Shown here: positions 1 to 6,155 of the stretch, in pieces
How the letters are laid out: each line of letters begins with the position of its first letter
How positions within the stretch are numbered: position 1 is the stretch's first letter
From: DTKY01 sp037440765
GTDB taxonomy: Bacteria; Acidobacteriota; Terriglobia; Bryobacterales; Bryobacteraceae
Assembly (NCBI GenBank): GCA_037440765.1
Contig: JBBITL010000107.1
Span: forward strand, 1 to 12,037
Length of the DNA stretch: 12,037 bases
Direction: 5' to 3'
The notes under the pieces: model-generated
What the model was told of the DNA's origin: nothing
What the model saw: the letters and a program-made list of their open reading frames with translations, nothing else
Databases searched by the model: none
Made by a program: the position numbers and the translations under genes

Positions 1-138
1 GAGGGCCGGGACAAGGTCGATTTCGAGACCTGGATGAGCATGGACATGCACTACATCGACAACTGGTCGCTGGCGCTGGACTGGAAGATCCTGCTGCTGA
101 CCATCCCCCACGTGCTCACTGGCAAGGGCGCCCACTGA
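1..138 (+). CDS. Polyprenyl-phosphate sugar transferase, C-terminal fragment
   Basis: An open frame enters from the left edge and ends at TGA 136-138, giving the last 45 residues of a protein. The fragment reads through MHYIDNWSLALDWKILLLT and ends GKGAH. This is the typical C-terminus of bacterial sugar transferases (WcaJ/EpsL/undecaprenyl-phosphate glycosylphosphotransferase family), where a Tyr-Ile-Asp-Asn-Trp-Ser-Leu segment precedes a membrane-associated helix and a Gly-x-Gly-Ala end. Such enzymes move a sugar-1-phosphate from a nucleotide sugar to undecaprenyl phosphate and so start an exopolysaccharide repeat unit at the inner membrane. The fusion enzyme at 8343-9488 ends in a related way (LDLSYASTWSPWLDVKILL and SGAGAH), so two initiating transferases flank this region. 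The N-terminus and catalytic core are outside the window, so the substrate cannot be judged. Confidence 0.85.
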   Translation, partial: EGRDKVDFETWMSMDMHYIDNWSLALDWKILLLTIPHVLTGKGAH

Positions 139-272
139 GCCGGTTCCTGCGGCCGTCTCCCCGCCGCCGGCACCAAAAACCGGGACAAGGGACCAAAGAC
201 TTGCGTGGGAAGAAGGCATCTATAACCGGCAAGACTCCTTTATTTTTAATAATATATACATCCTCACGCTGA

Positions 273-288
273 TGGCGAGTGAATTGCT
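273..288 (+). promoter_or_regulatory. Sigma54 (-24/-12) promoter of PEP-CTERM gene 1
   Basis: TGGCGAG-TGAA-TTGCT matches the sigma54 consensus TGGCACG-N4-TTGCW at 10 of 12 defined positions, with GG (274-275) and GC (286-287) exactly 10 nt apart. The predicted start of transcription is near 299. That leaves a 32-nt leader holding the ribosome binding site GGAGGG (318-323) and the GTG at 331. An unusually AT-rich tract (about 238-260) lies just upstream and could help DNA bending, as IHF does at other sigma54 promoters, although no clear IHF consensus is seen. Confidence 0.6.
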
Positions 289-330
289 ACTGGAGTTGTG
301 GCGAATCTTAACAACGTGGAGGGTGCCACA

Positions 331-1074
331 GTGCTGAGGATATGTCTGGCGGTTCTACTAGTTGCGGTCCCGGCGGCATTTGCGGATGTGCAGACCATAA
401 CGGATCCCTTCCCGGGCTCCTCCTGCTCGCTTGACACCTGCGATGTAATCGGCGACAACTTCTATTTCGACATCCAGAAGATCACCTTCGGAATCGTCCC
501 GGGCGTGAGCATGGATGTGTCGATCTTCACCAACTACAGCGACCGCACCACCGGAACCTCCCTCGAGCCATGGGCCTTCCCTGGCCGCCCCAGCCTAGTG
601 CTTGGAATAGGCGACTTGTTCTTCGGTTTCCCCAGCCTTGCATACGGCGTGCCTCTCTACGGCCACGGCGGATTCCAGGCCGGCGGGCTCTACGCGATCG
701 GCGGCGGCGTCACGACGCAGACGGCCCAGACCGTGCTCGGCAGTTCGGCGGCGGGCCTCGCTTACCGCAACAGTGAGATTGTGTGGCTCGGCGGCACAGC
801 TCCCAATCCGCTGGCGGTTGGATCCCTGGCGGTCACCAGGAACAACGCAAGCCAACCGACATACAGGATCGACCTGGGGTTCGGCTCCCTTCCCTCCGAG
901 TTCTGGAGCGCGGCCGCAGCCAATGGCGGCAGCATGAGCGTCCATTTCGCCTCCGCCACCTGCGCCAACGACATCATCGGAGGCCGGGTCTCAGTGCCGG
1001 AGCCCGGCGCATGGCTGCTGCTCGGCACGCTGCTGATCGGCCTGGTGGCCAGAGCCGTCCCCCGCCGTTGCTGA
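331..1074 (+). CDS. PEP-CTERM sorting domain protein 1
   Basis: Predicted secreted surface or matrix protein of about 247 residues. The frame is open from GTG 298, but GTG 331 is preferred. It has GGAGGG seven bases upstream, it begins a clean signal peptide (MLRICLAVLLVAVPAAFA, then Asp), and a sigma54 promoter predicts transcription from about 299. The C-terminus (residues 222-247) has Val-Pro-Glu-Pro-Gly, a hydrophobic helix and an Arg-rich end, the tripartite PEP-CTERM signal. In the PEP-CTERM system this signal is recognised and cut by an exosortase, usually in species that make exopolysaccharide. The body is rich in Gly, Ser and aromatic residues, with Cys pairs near the start (CSLDTC) and a Cys-Ala-Asn-Asp segment just before the tail. 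I do not recognise a catalytic domain. Its tail is nearly identical to that of the next gene. Confidence 0.85.
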   Translation: MLRICLAVLLVAVPAAFADVQTITDPFPGSSCSLDTCDVIGDNFYFDIQKITFGIVPGVSMDVSIFTNYSDRTTGTSLEPWAFPGRPSLVLGIGDLFFGFPSLAYGVPLYGHGGFQAGGLYAIGGGVTTQTAQTVLGSSAAGLAYRNSEIVWLGGTAPNPLAVGSLAVTRNNASQPTYRIDLGFGSLPSEFWSAAAANGGSMSVHFASATCANDIIGGRVSVPEPGAWLLLGTLLIGLVARAVPRRC

Positions 1075-1111
1075 GCGGCCTCAGCCGGGTTGATCGCCAC
1101 TTTTGCGGGGA

Positions 1112-1134
1112 CTTTTCCACCGAAACGGGAAAAG
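1112..1134 (+). repeat. Inverted repeat upstream of PEP-CTERM gene 2
   Basis: CTTTTCC (1112-1118) and GGAAAAG (1128-1134) form perfect 7-bp arms around a 9-nt spacer, centred about 87 nt upstream of the predicted sigma54 start. That is a usual distance for an enhancer site of a sigma54 activator. It could instead be a stem-loop behind PEP-CTERM gene 1 (stop at 1074), but no run of T follows it. A related string, GGGAAGAAGGC (207-217), lies upstream of PEP-CTERM gene 1, compared with GGGAAAAGGC (1127-1136) here. Confidence 0.4.
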
Positions 1135-1183
1135 GCTGACCCCCGTCGCAAAGCATCTTCTTCGTTTTATTAGGGTTCTGGAA

Positions 1184-1199
1184 CGGCGCGAAGTTTGCA
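1184..1199 (+). promoter_or_regulatory. Sigma54 (-24/-12) promoter of PEP-CTERM gene 2
   Basis: CGGCGCG-AAGT-TTGCA matches the sigma54 consensus at 10 of 12 positions, with GG (1185-1186) and GC (1197-1198) exactly 10 nt apart. The predicted transcription start is about 1210. The short leader then contains AGGAG (1213-1217), nine bases ahead of ATG 1227. Confidence 0.6.
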
Positions 1200-1226
1200 G
1201 GACCTCTGCCTTAGGAGATCATTATC

Positions 1227-2033
1227 ATGGTGAGAGCGGTGACGCTGTGTTCCTGTCTGCTGTACGCGGGTCTGGTATGGGGGGACACCATTGTAGTGAG
1301 TTCCGCCCAGAGCGGACAATGGGTCACTTGGACCTCGGCCGGCAACAACGGCGGTGAGTTCTGGGACAACCGGTCCTCGGACGGAGTAAACTGCAACATC
1401 GGGCATGTCCTTACCGGCGCGGCGACGGCAGCAGGGTGCAACAACGAAATCGGCGTTCTGCCGCTGAGTCCGATCCCCGGCCCCATGCCGTTTCTTGCCG
1501 CGAACGCTGTCGGCAGCGCCGCAGTGGGCGATTTCTATTTCCTGCCGGGTACCCCTCACCATAGCGTCCAACTGATGGTCGAGGTGGCCGGCTTCGCCAA
1601 TGGCAACCAGTTGGGGGTGTACTTCCTTAACAATGCCGCTACGGCCATCGAGGCCCAAAATGTCCTGTTCCTGGGCCCGGCCAGCGCGCCTGCTGCGACA
1701 TCCTTTACGGCCGGCCGGCCCTTCGGCTTCTACTTGGTGGTGAACGGGGGCAGCACCACGTACTTCACCCAGTCCTCGATGAACTCGAGCGATCGGAATC
1801 AGCAGCATTTCGCCGTGTTCCGGGAACGCCCGGCCGGGACGGGGGACGGATTGAGAGCTGACGAGTACTGGCTCGGCATCGAGGATCTGCCCATCGGCAG
1901 CGGTGACAAGGACTACCAGGACATGGTCGTACGGGTCCGCGCCGTCCCTGTGCCCGAGCCGGGTGCCTGGCTGCTGCTTGGCACGCTGCTGATAGGGCTC
2001 GTGGCCCGAGCCGTCCCGCGCCATCGAGGTTAG
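1227..2033 (+). CDS. PEP-CTERM sorting domain protein 2 with DUF4114-like domain
   Basis: Predicted secreted protein of 268 residues. The signal peptide covers about residues 1-19 (charged start, hydrophobic core, ending Val-Trp-Gly before Asp). The start ATG has AGGAG nine bases upstream. Residues about 190-240 contain HFAVFRE and, further on, YWLGIEDLP with GDKDYQDMVVRV. This matches the pattern I know from DUF4114 domains of secreted and PEP-CTERM proteins, where the acidic Asp-rich segment is thought to bind calcium. The C-terminus (242-268) is a full PEP-CTERM signal, so the protein is expected to be exported and processed by an exosortase that is not in the window. It is probably transcribed with the PilZ gene 10 nt downstream, from the sigma54 promoter at 1184-1199. 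Confidence 0.87.
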   Translation: MVRAVTLCSCLLYAGLVWGDTIVVSSAQSGQWVTWTSAGNNGGEFWDNRSSDGVNCNIGHVLTGAATAAGCNNEIGVLPLSPIPGPMPFLAANAVGSAAVGDFYFLPGTPHHSVQLMVEVAGFANGNQLGVYFLNNAATAIEAQNVLFLGPASAPAATSFTAGRPFGFYLVVNGGSTTYFTQSSMNSSDRNQQHFAVFRERPAGTGDGLRADEYWLGIEDLPIGSGDKDYQDMVVRVRAVPVPEPGAWLLLGTLLIGLVARAVPRHRG

Positions 2034-2043
2034 TTCGCCCGTA

Positions 2044-2415
2044 ATGAAGGCGCGAATGGCGTCTCCGCATCAGCCACGTTCGGTCCCGTCGGAATCGCGG
2101 CGCGGTGTTCGCTATCCGGTGGAGTTGGAGTGCACGGTTTCCGGACTCTCCAAGCCCGCCGCCCTGAAGGGGAGAACGGTGAACATGAGCCGGTGCGGCG
2201 TGCTGGTATCGTTTGACCGCGCCGGACCGCCGCCGATGGACCTGCGAACGGGCCGCGCCGTGAAGGTTATTCTGGAACTGCCGAAAGCCCCCTATTTCCG
2301 GGGGTGCTGGCTCCAGTGCAACTGCCGCACCACCCGCGTCCAGGAACTGCCGGACGGCCTGATGGCGGCCTTCGAGGTGAAGCGGTACCACTTCCGCCCG
2401 CCGCCGGAAGCCTGA
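2044..2415 (+). CDS. PilZ domain protein 1 (candidate c-di-GMP receptor)
   Basis: A soluble protein of 123 residues made of a single PilZ domain. The c-di-GMP-binding signature is present: RRGVR (residues 19-23, the RxxxR element) and NMSRCG (47-52, the (D/N)xSxxG element). This suggests it binds c-di-GMP, although binding has to be inferred. It lies 10 nt after PEP-CTERM gene 2 and is probably in the same transcript, linking the second messenger to surface-protein output. ATG 2044 has no clear ribosome binding site. ATG 2056 has AAGG five bases upstream and is a real alternative start, giving 119 residues and keeping the whole domain. The gene converges with the coiled-coil gene, with only 27 nt between the stops. 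Confidence 0.85.
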   Translation: MKARMASPHQPRSVPSESRRGVRYPVELECTVSGLSKPAALKGRTVNMSRCGVLVSFDRAGPPPMDLRTGRAVKVILELPKAPYFRGCWLQCNCRTTRVQELPDGLMAAFEVKRYHFRPPPEA

Positions 2416-2442
2416 GCCGCCTGGTAGACCTCCCCCGCCGGC

Positions 2443-2979
2443 TCAGAGCCCGGGTGCCGGTGAATGTCCCGCTGCCCGGCCACCGGCTGGGGCACCAAGC
2501 AGCCTCAGGACAGCGAGGCTCTGGCTCAGAATGTCCAGTTGCCGCTCCTGCGCCTCCTTCAGGGTGAGTAGTATCTCGGCGTGGCGTCCAAGCCTGCCGC
2601 TCAGTTCCGACAGCACCTGCGCTTGCAGGAGGAGACTCTCCTCCTGCTCTCTAAGACGCTCGGCAAACATGGTCATCATGCTGTTGACGTTGGAGCGATG
2701 CCTCTCCAGGTCCTCCAGCGTGGTGGAGCGGAGACGTTCGGCGCGGCTGCTGGCCAGCCGCTCGACATCCAGAAGGAAGTTGGCGACGGCCTCCGTCAGG
2801 CTTTCCGCCAGTTGCAGGGCGGATTGCCCGCTGTCCACCGGGGGCACCACCCGCAGGCCGTTGTCGGGCCTGGCGGCCACGCCCTCAGTGGTTCGCTCCA
2901 TGTGGCCACACCCGACTTCGCCTGACACTCCCGGCTCCGGGAATCCAGAATCGCGACCCGGCTCATCGCCTTGGGTCAT
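2443..2979 (-). CDS. Hypothetical coiled-coil protein
   Basis: An open frame of 178 residues without a recognised family. Residues about 53-161 read as one long amphipathic helix with hydrophobic residues at heptad spacing (for example LAESLTEAVANFLLDVERL, and later ERLREQEESLLLQAQVL), so a coiled-coil oligomer is likely. The N-terminus (1-50) and C-terminus (162-178, rich in Gly, Ala and Pro) look disordered. There is no signal peptide or membrane segment. ATG 2979 has only a weak GGTGG upstream; Met27 (codon at 2901) is an alternative start. Support that this is a gene comes from the heptad pattern and from a -24/-12 promoter match (3048-3063) pointing at it. It may act as a partner or adaptor for the neighbouring regulators, but nothing in the sequence shows this. 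Confidence 0.6.
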   Translation of the reverse strand: MTQGDEPGRDSGFPEPGVSGEVGCGHMERTTEGVAARPDNGLRVVPPVDSGQSALQLAESLTEAVANFLLDVERLASSRAERLRSTTLEDLERHRSNVNSMMTMFAERLREQEESLLLQAQVLSELSGRLGRHAEILLTLKEAQERQLDILSQSLAVLRLLGAPAGGRAAGHSPAPGL

Positions 2980-3047
2980 GGGGCCACCGCGTCCGGACCG
3001 CCAGGGATAGGGCTGCCCTTCGGGCTAACGAGCACCCTCAGGATGGT

Positions 3048-3063
3048 AGCAAGCGAGCAGCCA
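3048..3063 (-). promoter_or_regulatory. Possible sigma54 promoter of the coiled-coil gene
   Basis: Read on the minus strand, TGGCTGC-TCGC-TTGCT matches the sigma54 consensus at 9 of 12 positions, with a perfect TTGCT and GG-N10-GC spacing. The predicted start is about 3037, giving a 58-nt leader to ATG 2979. The inverted repeat at 3116-3169 is centred about 105 nt upstream of that start, a fitting place for an activator site. Confidence 0.45.
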
Positions 3064-3115
3064 CGCGTGAGGGGGAGGCAACTGGCTGAAGAAACGGCGT
3101 TGCTATGCGCACTAG

Positions 3116-3169
3116 AACCGTCCATCAGGTTCCCGGATGTCGCACTTATTTGGAATTACTTGGACGGTT
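3116..3169. repeat. Long-spaced inverted repeat, candidate activator site
   Basis: AACCGTCC (3116-3123) and GGACGGTT (3162-3169) are perfect 8-bp inverted arms separated by 38 bp. They lie in the 209-bp gap between the response regulator and the coiled-coil gene. The distance between arm centres is 46 bp, a little over four helical turns. An enhancer-type site for the sigma54 activator is possible. A role as terminator of the regulator gene is unlikely, given the long spacer. Confidence 0.4.
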
Positions 3170-3188
3170 TCCGAAACGCCGGCCGGCC

Positions 3189-4670
3189 TCAGGCCGCCGT
3201 TACGCCCTCTGATGCGGCCCGTCGGGTGGAGGAGATATCAAGTTTCTTCATCTTGTACAGCAGCGCCTTGTAATCCATCATGAGCATCTGCGCCGCCTTC
3301 TTGCGATTCCAGCGCGCCAGATCGAGGGCCGCGCGTATGACCTTCTCCTCCATCTGGGCCTTGGTTTCGTTCACCTGTTCGAACGCAGGCAGGTCACCGG
3401 TGGCTTCCATCCCCACCCCCCGCGCCAGGGCCGCGGCGCCGCTGGCTGCGGCGTGCGCCTTCCTCTGGCGCATGACGGCCATGAGCTCTTGAGCGATCGA
3501 CACGGGATTCTGCAAGACGAGCAACCGCTGGACAACGTTCTCGAGCTCGCGGATGTTCCCGGGCCAGTCGTAGTCGAGCAAGGCCCGCTTGAGCGCGTCG
3601 TCCAGTGCCCGCGGCCGGGCCTGAGGCACCGCATGCTTGCGCAGGAACGTCTCCACGAATGGCAGGATCTCGTCCGGTCTCTCGCGAAGTGGCGGAATGT
3701 CGACACGAATCACGTTCAGCCGGAAGTAGAGGTCGGAACGGAAACGGCCCGCCAGGATCTCCGCCTCAAGGTTGCGGTGCGTGGCGGCCAGCACCCGGAC
3801 GTCCACCCGCACCGTATCCCGCCCGCCAAGACGCTGGAACTCCCGATCCTGGAGCACGTGCAGCAGCTTGGCCTGGAGCCTGTGCTCCATGTCGCCTATT
3901 TCGTCGAGCAGAATCGTCCCGCCGTCGGCCTGTTCGAACTTGCCCGGCGTGCTCTTGAAGGCTCCGGTGAACGCTCCCCGCTCGTAGCCGAACAACTCGC
4001 TCTCGAGCAGTTCCGAGGGAACGGCGGCGCAGTTCAGCTTCACGAAGGGCTTTCCGGCCCGTCTGGACTGCATGTGCAGGGCTCGAGCCAGAACCTCCTT
4101 CCCCACGCCGCTCTCGCCGCAGAAGACCACCGGCACATCGGAAAGCGCCAGCCGCCGCATGGCGGCGCGAATCTCCACCATCCTGGGGTTGAGGCACAGG
4201 AACGACTCTACGCCCTCGGCCGGCGCGGCGCCCGGGCTCTTTGATCCATTGCCGTCGCCTCCCGGCACGTGCCGGCTGACCACCTTCACCAGGTCAGCGT
4301 GGCTGATCGGAAGCGGCAGAAAATCGGAGGCCCCGCAGGCCTTGGCCTCCCGCTCCATGGCTGGTGAGGCGCCCTGCGAGTACAGGATGACTGGCAGCCC
4401 TTTCCAGCGCCGGCACAGTTCTCGCAGTGTCTCCACGCCGCCCCTGCCAGGCAACTGCGCGTCCAGCAGCGCCACCGAGACGCCGCCGCCGGCCTGCTCA
4501 AGGTACGCCACCGCCTCGGCGCTGCTCCGAAGGATCTTCACGGCGAAGCCGTGGCACCGGAGCGCGAGATCGAAGAACTTCGCGATCTCCTGCCTCGCTT
4601 CCGCGACCAGGATGGTCGGCCTGTCACCAGGGGTGACGCGCCCGTCGCCGTTGCCCGCAAGTTGTGTCAC
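3189..4670 (-). CDS. Sigma54-dependent response regulator (AtoC/PrsR-like) with atypical receiver domain
   Basis: A 493-residue bacterial enhancer-binding protein. Domains: receiver (about 18-135), AAA+ sigma54 activation domain (about 154-386) and a Fis-type helix-turn-helix (about 440-480). The AAA+ core is intact: Walker A GESGVGK (185-191), the sigma54-contacting loop GAFTGA (232-237) and Walker B ILLDE (253-257). It should therefore hydrolyse ATP and open promoters bound by sigma54 RNA polymerase. The receiver keeps Asp70 in the phosphorylation position (LLDAQLPG) and Ser98 for the usual Thr/Ser. The acidic pair is Glu24-Ala25, and the conserved Lys is Leu120. It starts with GTG, overlapping the stop of the upstream kinase gene by 4 nt, which indicates translational coupling. 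Regulators of this class (PrsR) are known to switch on PEP-CTERM genes in other bacteria. The -24/-12 sites in this window make the same role likely here. Confidence 0.93.
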   Translation of the reverse strand: MTQLAGNGDGRVTPGDRPTILVAEARQEIAKFFDLALRCHGFAVKILRSSAEAVAYLEQAGGGVSVALLDAQLPGRGGVETLRELCRRWKGLPVILYSQGASPAMEREAKACGASDFLPLPISHADLVKVVSRHVPGGDGNGSKSPGAAPAEGVESFLCLNPRMVEIRAAMRRLALSDVPVVFCGESGVGKEVLARALHMQSRRAGKPFVKLNCAAVPSELLESELFGYERGAFTGAFKSTPGKFEQADGGTILLDEIGDMEHRLQAKLLHVLQDREFQRLGGRDTVRVDVRVLAATHRNLEAEILAGRFRSDLYFRLNVIRVDIPPLRERPDEILPFVETFLRKHAVPQARPRALDDALKRALLDYDWPGNIRELENVVQRLLVLQNPVSIAQELMAVMRQRKAHAAASGAAALARGVGMEATGDLPAFEQVNETKAQMEEKVIRAALDLARWNRKKAAQMLMMDYKALLYKMKKLDISSTRRAASEGVTAA

Positions 4671-5842
4671 CTAACCTCCGCCGCCAGACCTGACGGAAGA
4701 ACAACCGAAAACACCGTGCCCCCGTCGCCCGACGCCACGCTGATCTCACCGCCGTGCGCGTCCACGATCATCTTGCACATCGCCAGCTCAAGCCCGCCTC
4801 CGGAACGATCGAACCCGTGGGCGCAGACGCTGGAAAGCCCGAATACGTCCTTCACGCACTCCGGCGGGATGGGCTGGCCGAAGTCCCGGACATCGACGCG
4901 GTAGCCGTCGCCTCCGGGCTCGGGGAACCGTACCGGGTAGCCTCTTACATCCACGGCGCCGCCGAAAGGCGTGAACCGGCAGGCGACGTTCAGCAGGCAA
5001 GCGAACACCTCGTGGATGAGCCGGGAATCGAAGCGGAGCACCTCGCTGGGAGGAACCACGTCGAGCCTGATATCCACTTCCCTCGCTTCTGCCCACCCGA
5101 GCGCCAGGGCCACCGCCCTGTCCAGGACGACGGTTATGTCGCTGGTTCCGAGCTGGATCCGGGAGGGCTCCATCACGCCCTGGCTCAGTTGAAGCATCGA
5201 GGCGAGCAGGTCTGAAAGCCGCTCCACACCGCCCTGCATCTGCCGCAAAACGTCGAGCTGCGCCTCGGTCAGCGGCCCCAGACGCTGATCCAGCAGAAGC
5301 CCGCAGTACCCTCCCACCGCGGTCAGCGGGCCTGTCAGGTCGCGCAGCGCGCGCCTGAAAAAATCGCCGCGCTCCCGCTGGAATTCGCTCAGCCTCAGTC
5401 CTGCCAGAAGAAGCCCCTGGAGGAGGTCGTCTCTGTCGCCCTTTCGCGGGTCCGGCGCCGGAGACGCGCTACGCCGGAAGATCCGCAGCAGGAACTCCCT
5501 CGCGTCACCGCTGCCGGACGGTTCCACCAGGATTCTCGCAGCCGCCGCGATCGGCAGACTCCGGCAAACCTCCGCAAGACGGCTCTCGTGGACTATGAAG
5601 ACATGTTCGCAATCGCCAGACAGCGCATGCGGCTCAGGAGCCGGGCTGCCGGGCTGAACGTCCCAAATCACCAGATCAGATTCGTGCAGGTCCACGGCAG
5701 TGGGTTCCTGGATCAGCGTCCAGCCTGAATCCTGCAGCTCCTCCGAGAGCGCTTCGCGACAGGCTTCGGCCAGCCCAGGCCTGCCTCCCGTCAGGCAAAT
5801 GACCTTCTGGAATGCCGCAGGCGCATTCCCACTCAACCCCAT
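4667..5842 (-). CDS. HisKA/HATPase sensor protein, probable pseudo-histidine kinase
   Basis: Soluble histidine-kinase-like protein with no membrane segment, 391 residues from ATG 5842. The frame is open up to TTG 5932, but a sigma70-type promoter overlaps that region, so the ATG is preferred; GGAAGG lies 11 bases upstream of it. Residues about 12-122 alternate strands and helices like a receiver fold, including DLVIWDVQPG. A HisKA dimerisation helix (about 159-220) follows, then an HATPase domain (about 240-385). At the phospho-acceptor position the sequence reads LRDLTGPLTAV where kinases have HELRTPLTAI, so His is replaced by Arg (codon CGC, 5342-5344). The N-box is shifted (LLNVACRF), the first glycine motif reads DFGQP instead of DxGxG, and the second GGGLEL instead of GxGLGL. 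Classical autophosphorylation looks impossible. It is coupled to the sigma54 regulator gene by a 4-nt overlap, so it is probably its partner. Confidence 0.88.
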   Translation of the reverse strand: MGLSGNAPAAFQKVICLTGGRPGLAEACREALSEELQDSGWTLIQEPTAVDLHESDLVIWDVQPGSPAPEPHALSGDCEHVFIVHESRLAEVCRSLPIAAAARILVEPSGSGDAREFLLRIFRRSASPAPDPRKGDRDDLLQGLLLAGLRLSEFQRERGDFFRRALRDLTGPLTAVGGYCGLLLDQRLGPLTEAQLDVLRQMQGGVERLSDLLASMLQLSQGVMEPSRIQLGTSDITVVLDRAVALALGWAEAREVDIRLDVVPPSEVLRFDSRLIHEVFACLLNVACRFTPFGGAVDVRGYPVRFPEPGGDGYRVDVRDFGQPIPPECVKDVFGLSSVCAHGFDRSGGGLELAMCKMIVDAHGGEISVASGDGGTVFSVVLPSGLAAEVR

Positions 5843-5903
5843 TCGAGGGTCGGCCTTCCCCCCTCTTGTGATGTCAAACGTCTGCACTTCGGACACTAAA
5901 TCG

Positions 5904-5932
5904 AATGTAGTCCCACTTGCTCGGTATTTCAA
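5904..5932 (-). promoter_or_regulatory. Sigma70-type promoter of the kinase-regulator operon
   Basis: On the minus strand, TTGAAA (5932-5927) and TACATT (5909-5904) are separated by exactly 17 nt, matching -35 at 5 of 6 and -10 at 4 of 6 positions. Transcription would begin near 5897. The -35 box covers the TTG that opens the longest possible frame, which argues for ATG 5842 as the true start. Confidence 0.45.
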
Positions 5933-6125
5933 GACAGTTTTGGGGATTTTGTCCCGAACCAGTACTAGTCCTACGGTACCCCGGCGAATCGATTTCCAGG
6001 TTGAGATACTGCTCCTTAAACGGCCTGCTGCTTCGCCGGGGCGCGGCGGAATCGCCGAGTGGCAGGCAGCGCCTCTTGCTGCTGATGGGGCGCTCTGGCA
6101 GCCGCGCTGGAGGCAACGCTAGGTT

Positions 6126-6141
6126 TGGAGGGAGGCGTGCA
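6126..6141 (+). promoter_or_regulatory. Weak sigma54-like site before PilZ gene 2
   Basis: TGGAGGG-AGGC-GTGCA has the correct GG-N10-GC spacing (GG 6127-6128, GC 6139-6140) but matches the sigma54 consensus at only 8 of 12 positions. Transcription would start near 6152, too close to GTG 6156 for a ribosome binding site. If the site is real, GTG 6183 would be the start codon. Confidence 0.25.
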
Positions 6142-6155
6142 AGGCGCGCAGGGAG

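Noticed and set aside
139..171. GC-rich hairpins (GCCGG/CCGGC and GCGGC/GCCGC) after the first sugar transferase as a terminator
   Set aside because: Stems are only 5 bp, overlap each other, and are followed by A-rich rather than T-rich sequence.
2531..3010. A plus-strand open frame of 159 codons opposite the coiled-coil gene
   Set aside because: Its Ser/Arg-rich low-complexity translation looks like the shadow of a coding strand, while the minus-strand frame has regular heptads and a fitting promoter.
3041..3053. GGATGGTAGCAAG as a second ops-like site
   Set aside because: It deviates at several fixed ops positions and points away from any operon leader on its strand.
5983..6000. A minus-strand GG-N10-GC site upstream of the kinase gene
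   Set aside because: Only about 7 of 12 positions match the sigma54 consensus, and a better sigma70-type promoter is present at 5904-5932.
6047..6115. A tRNA-like stretch (GCCGAGTGGCAGGC followed by inverted GC-rich arms)
   Set aside because: No acceptor stem, anticodon arm or T-arm consensus could be assembled around it.
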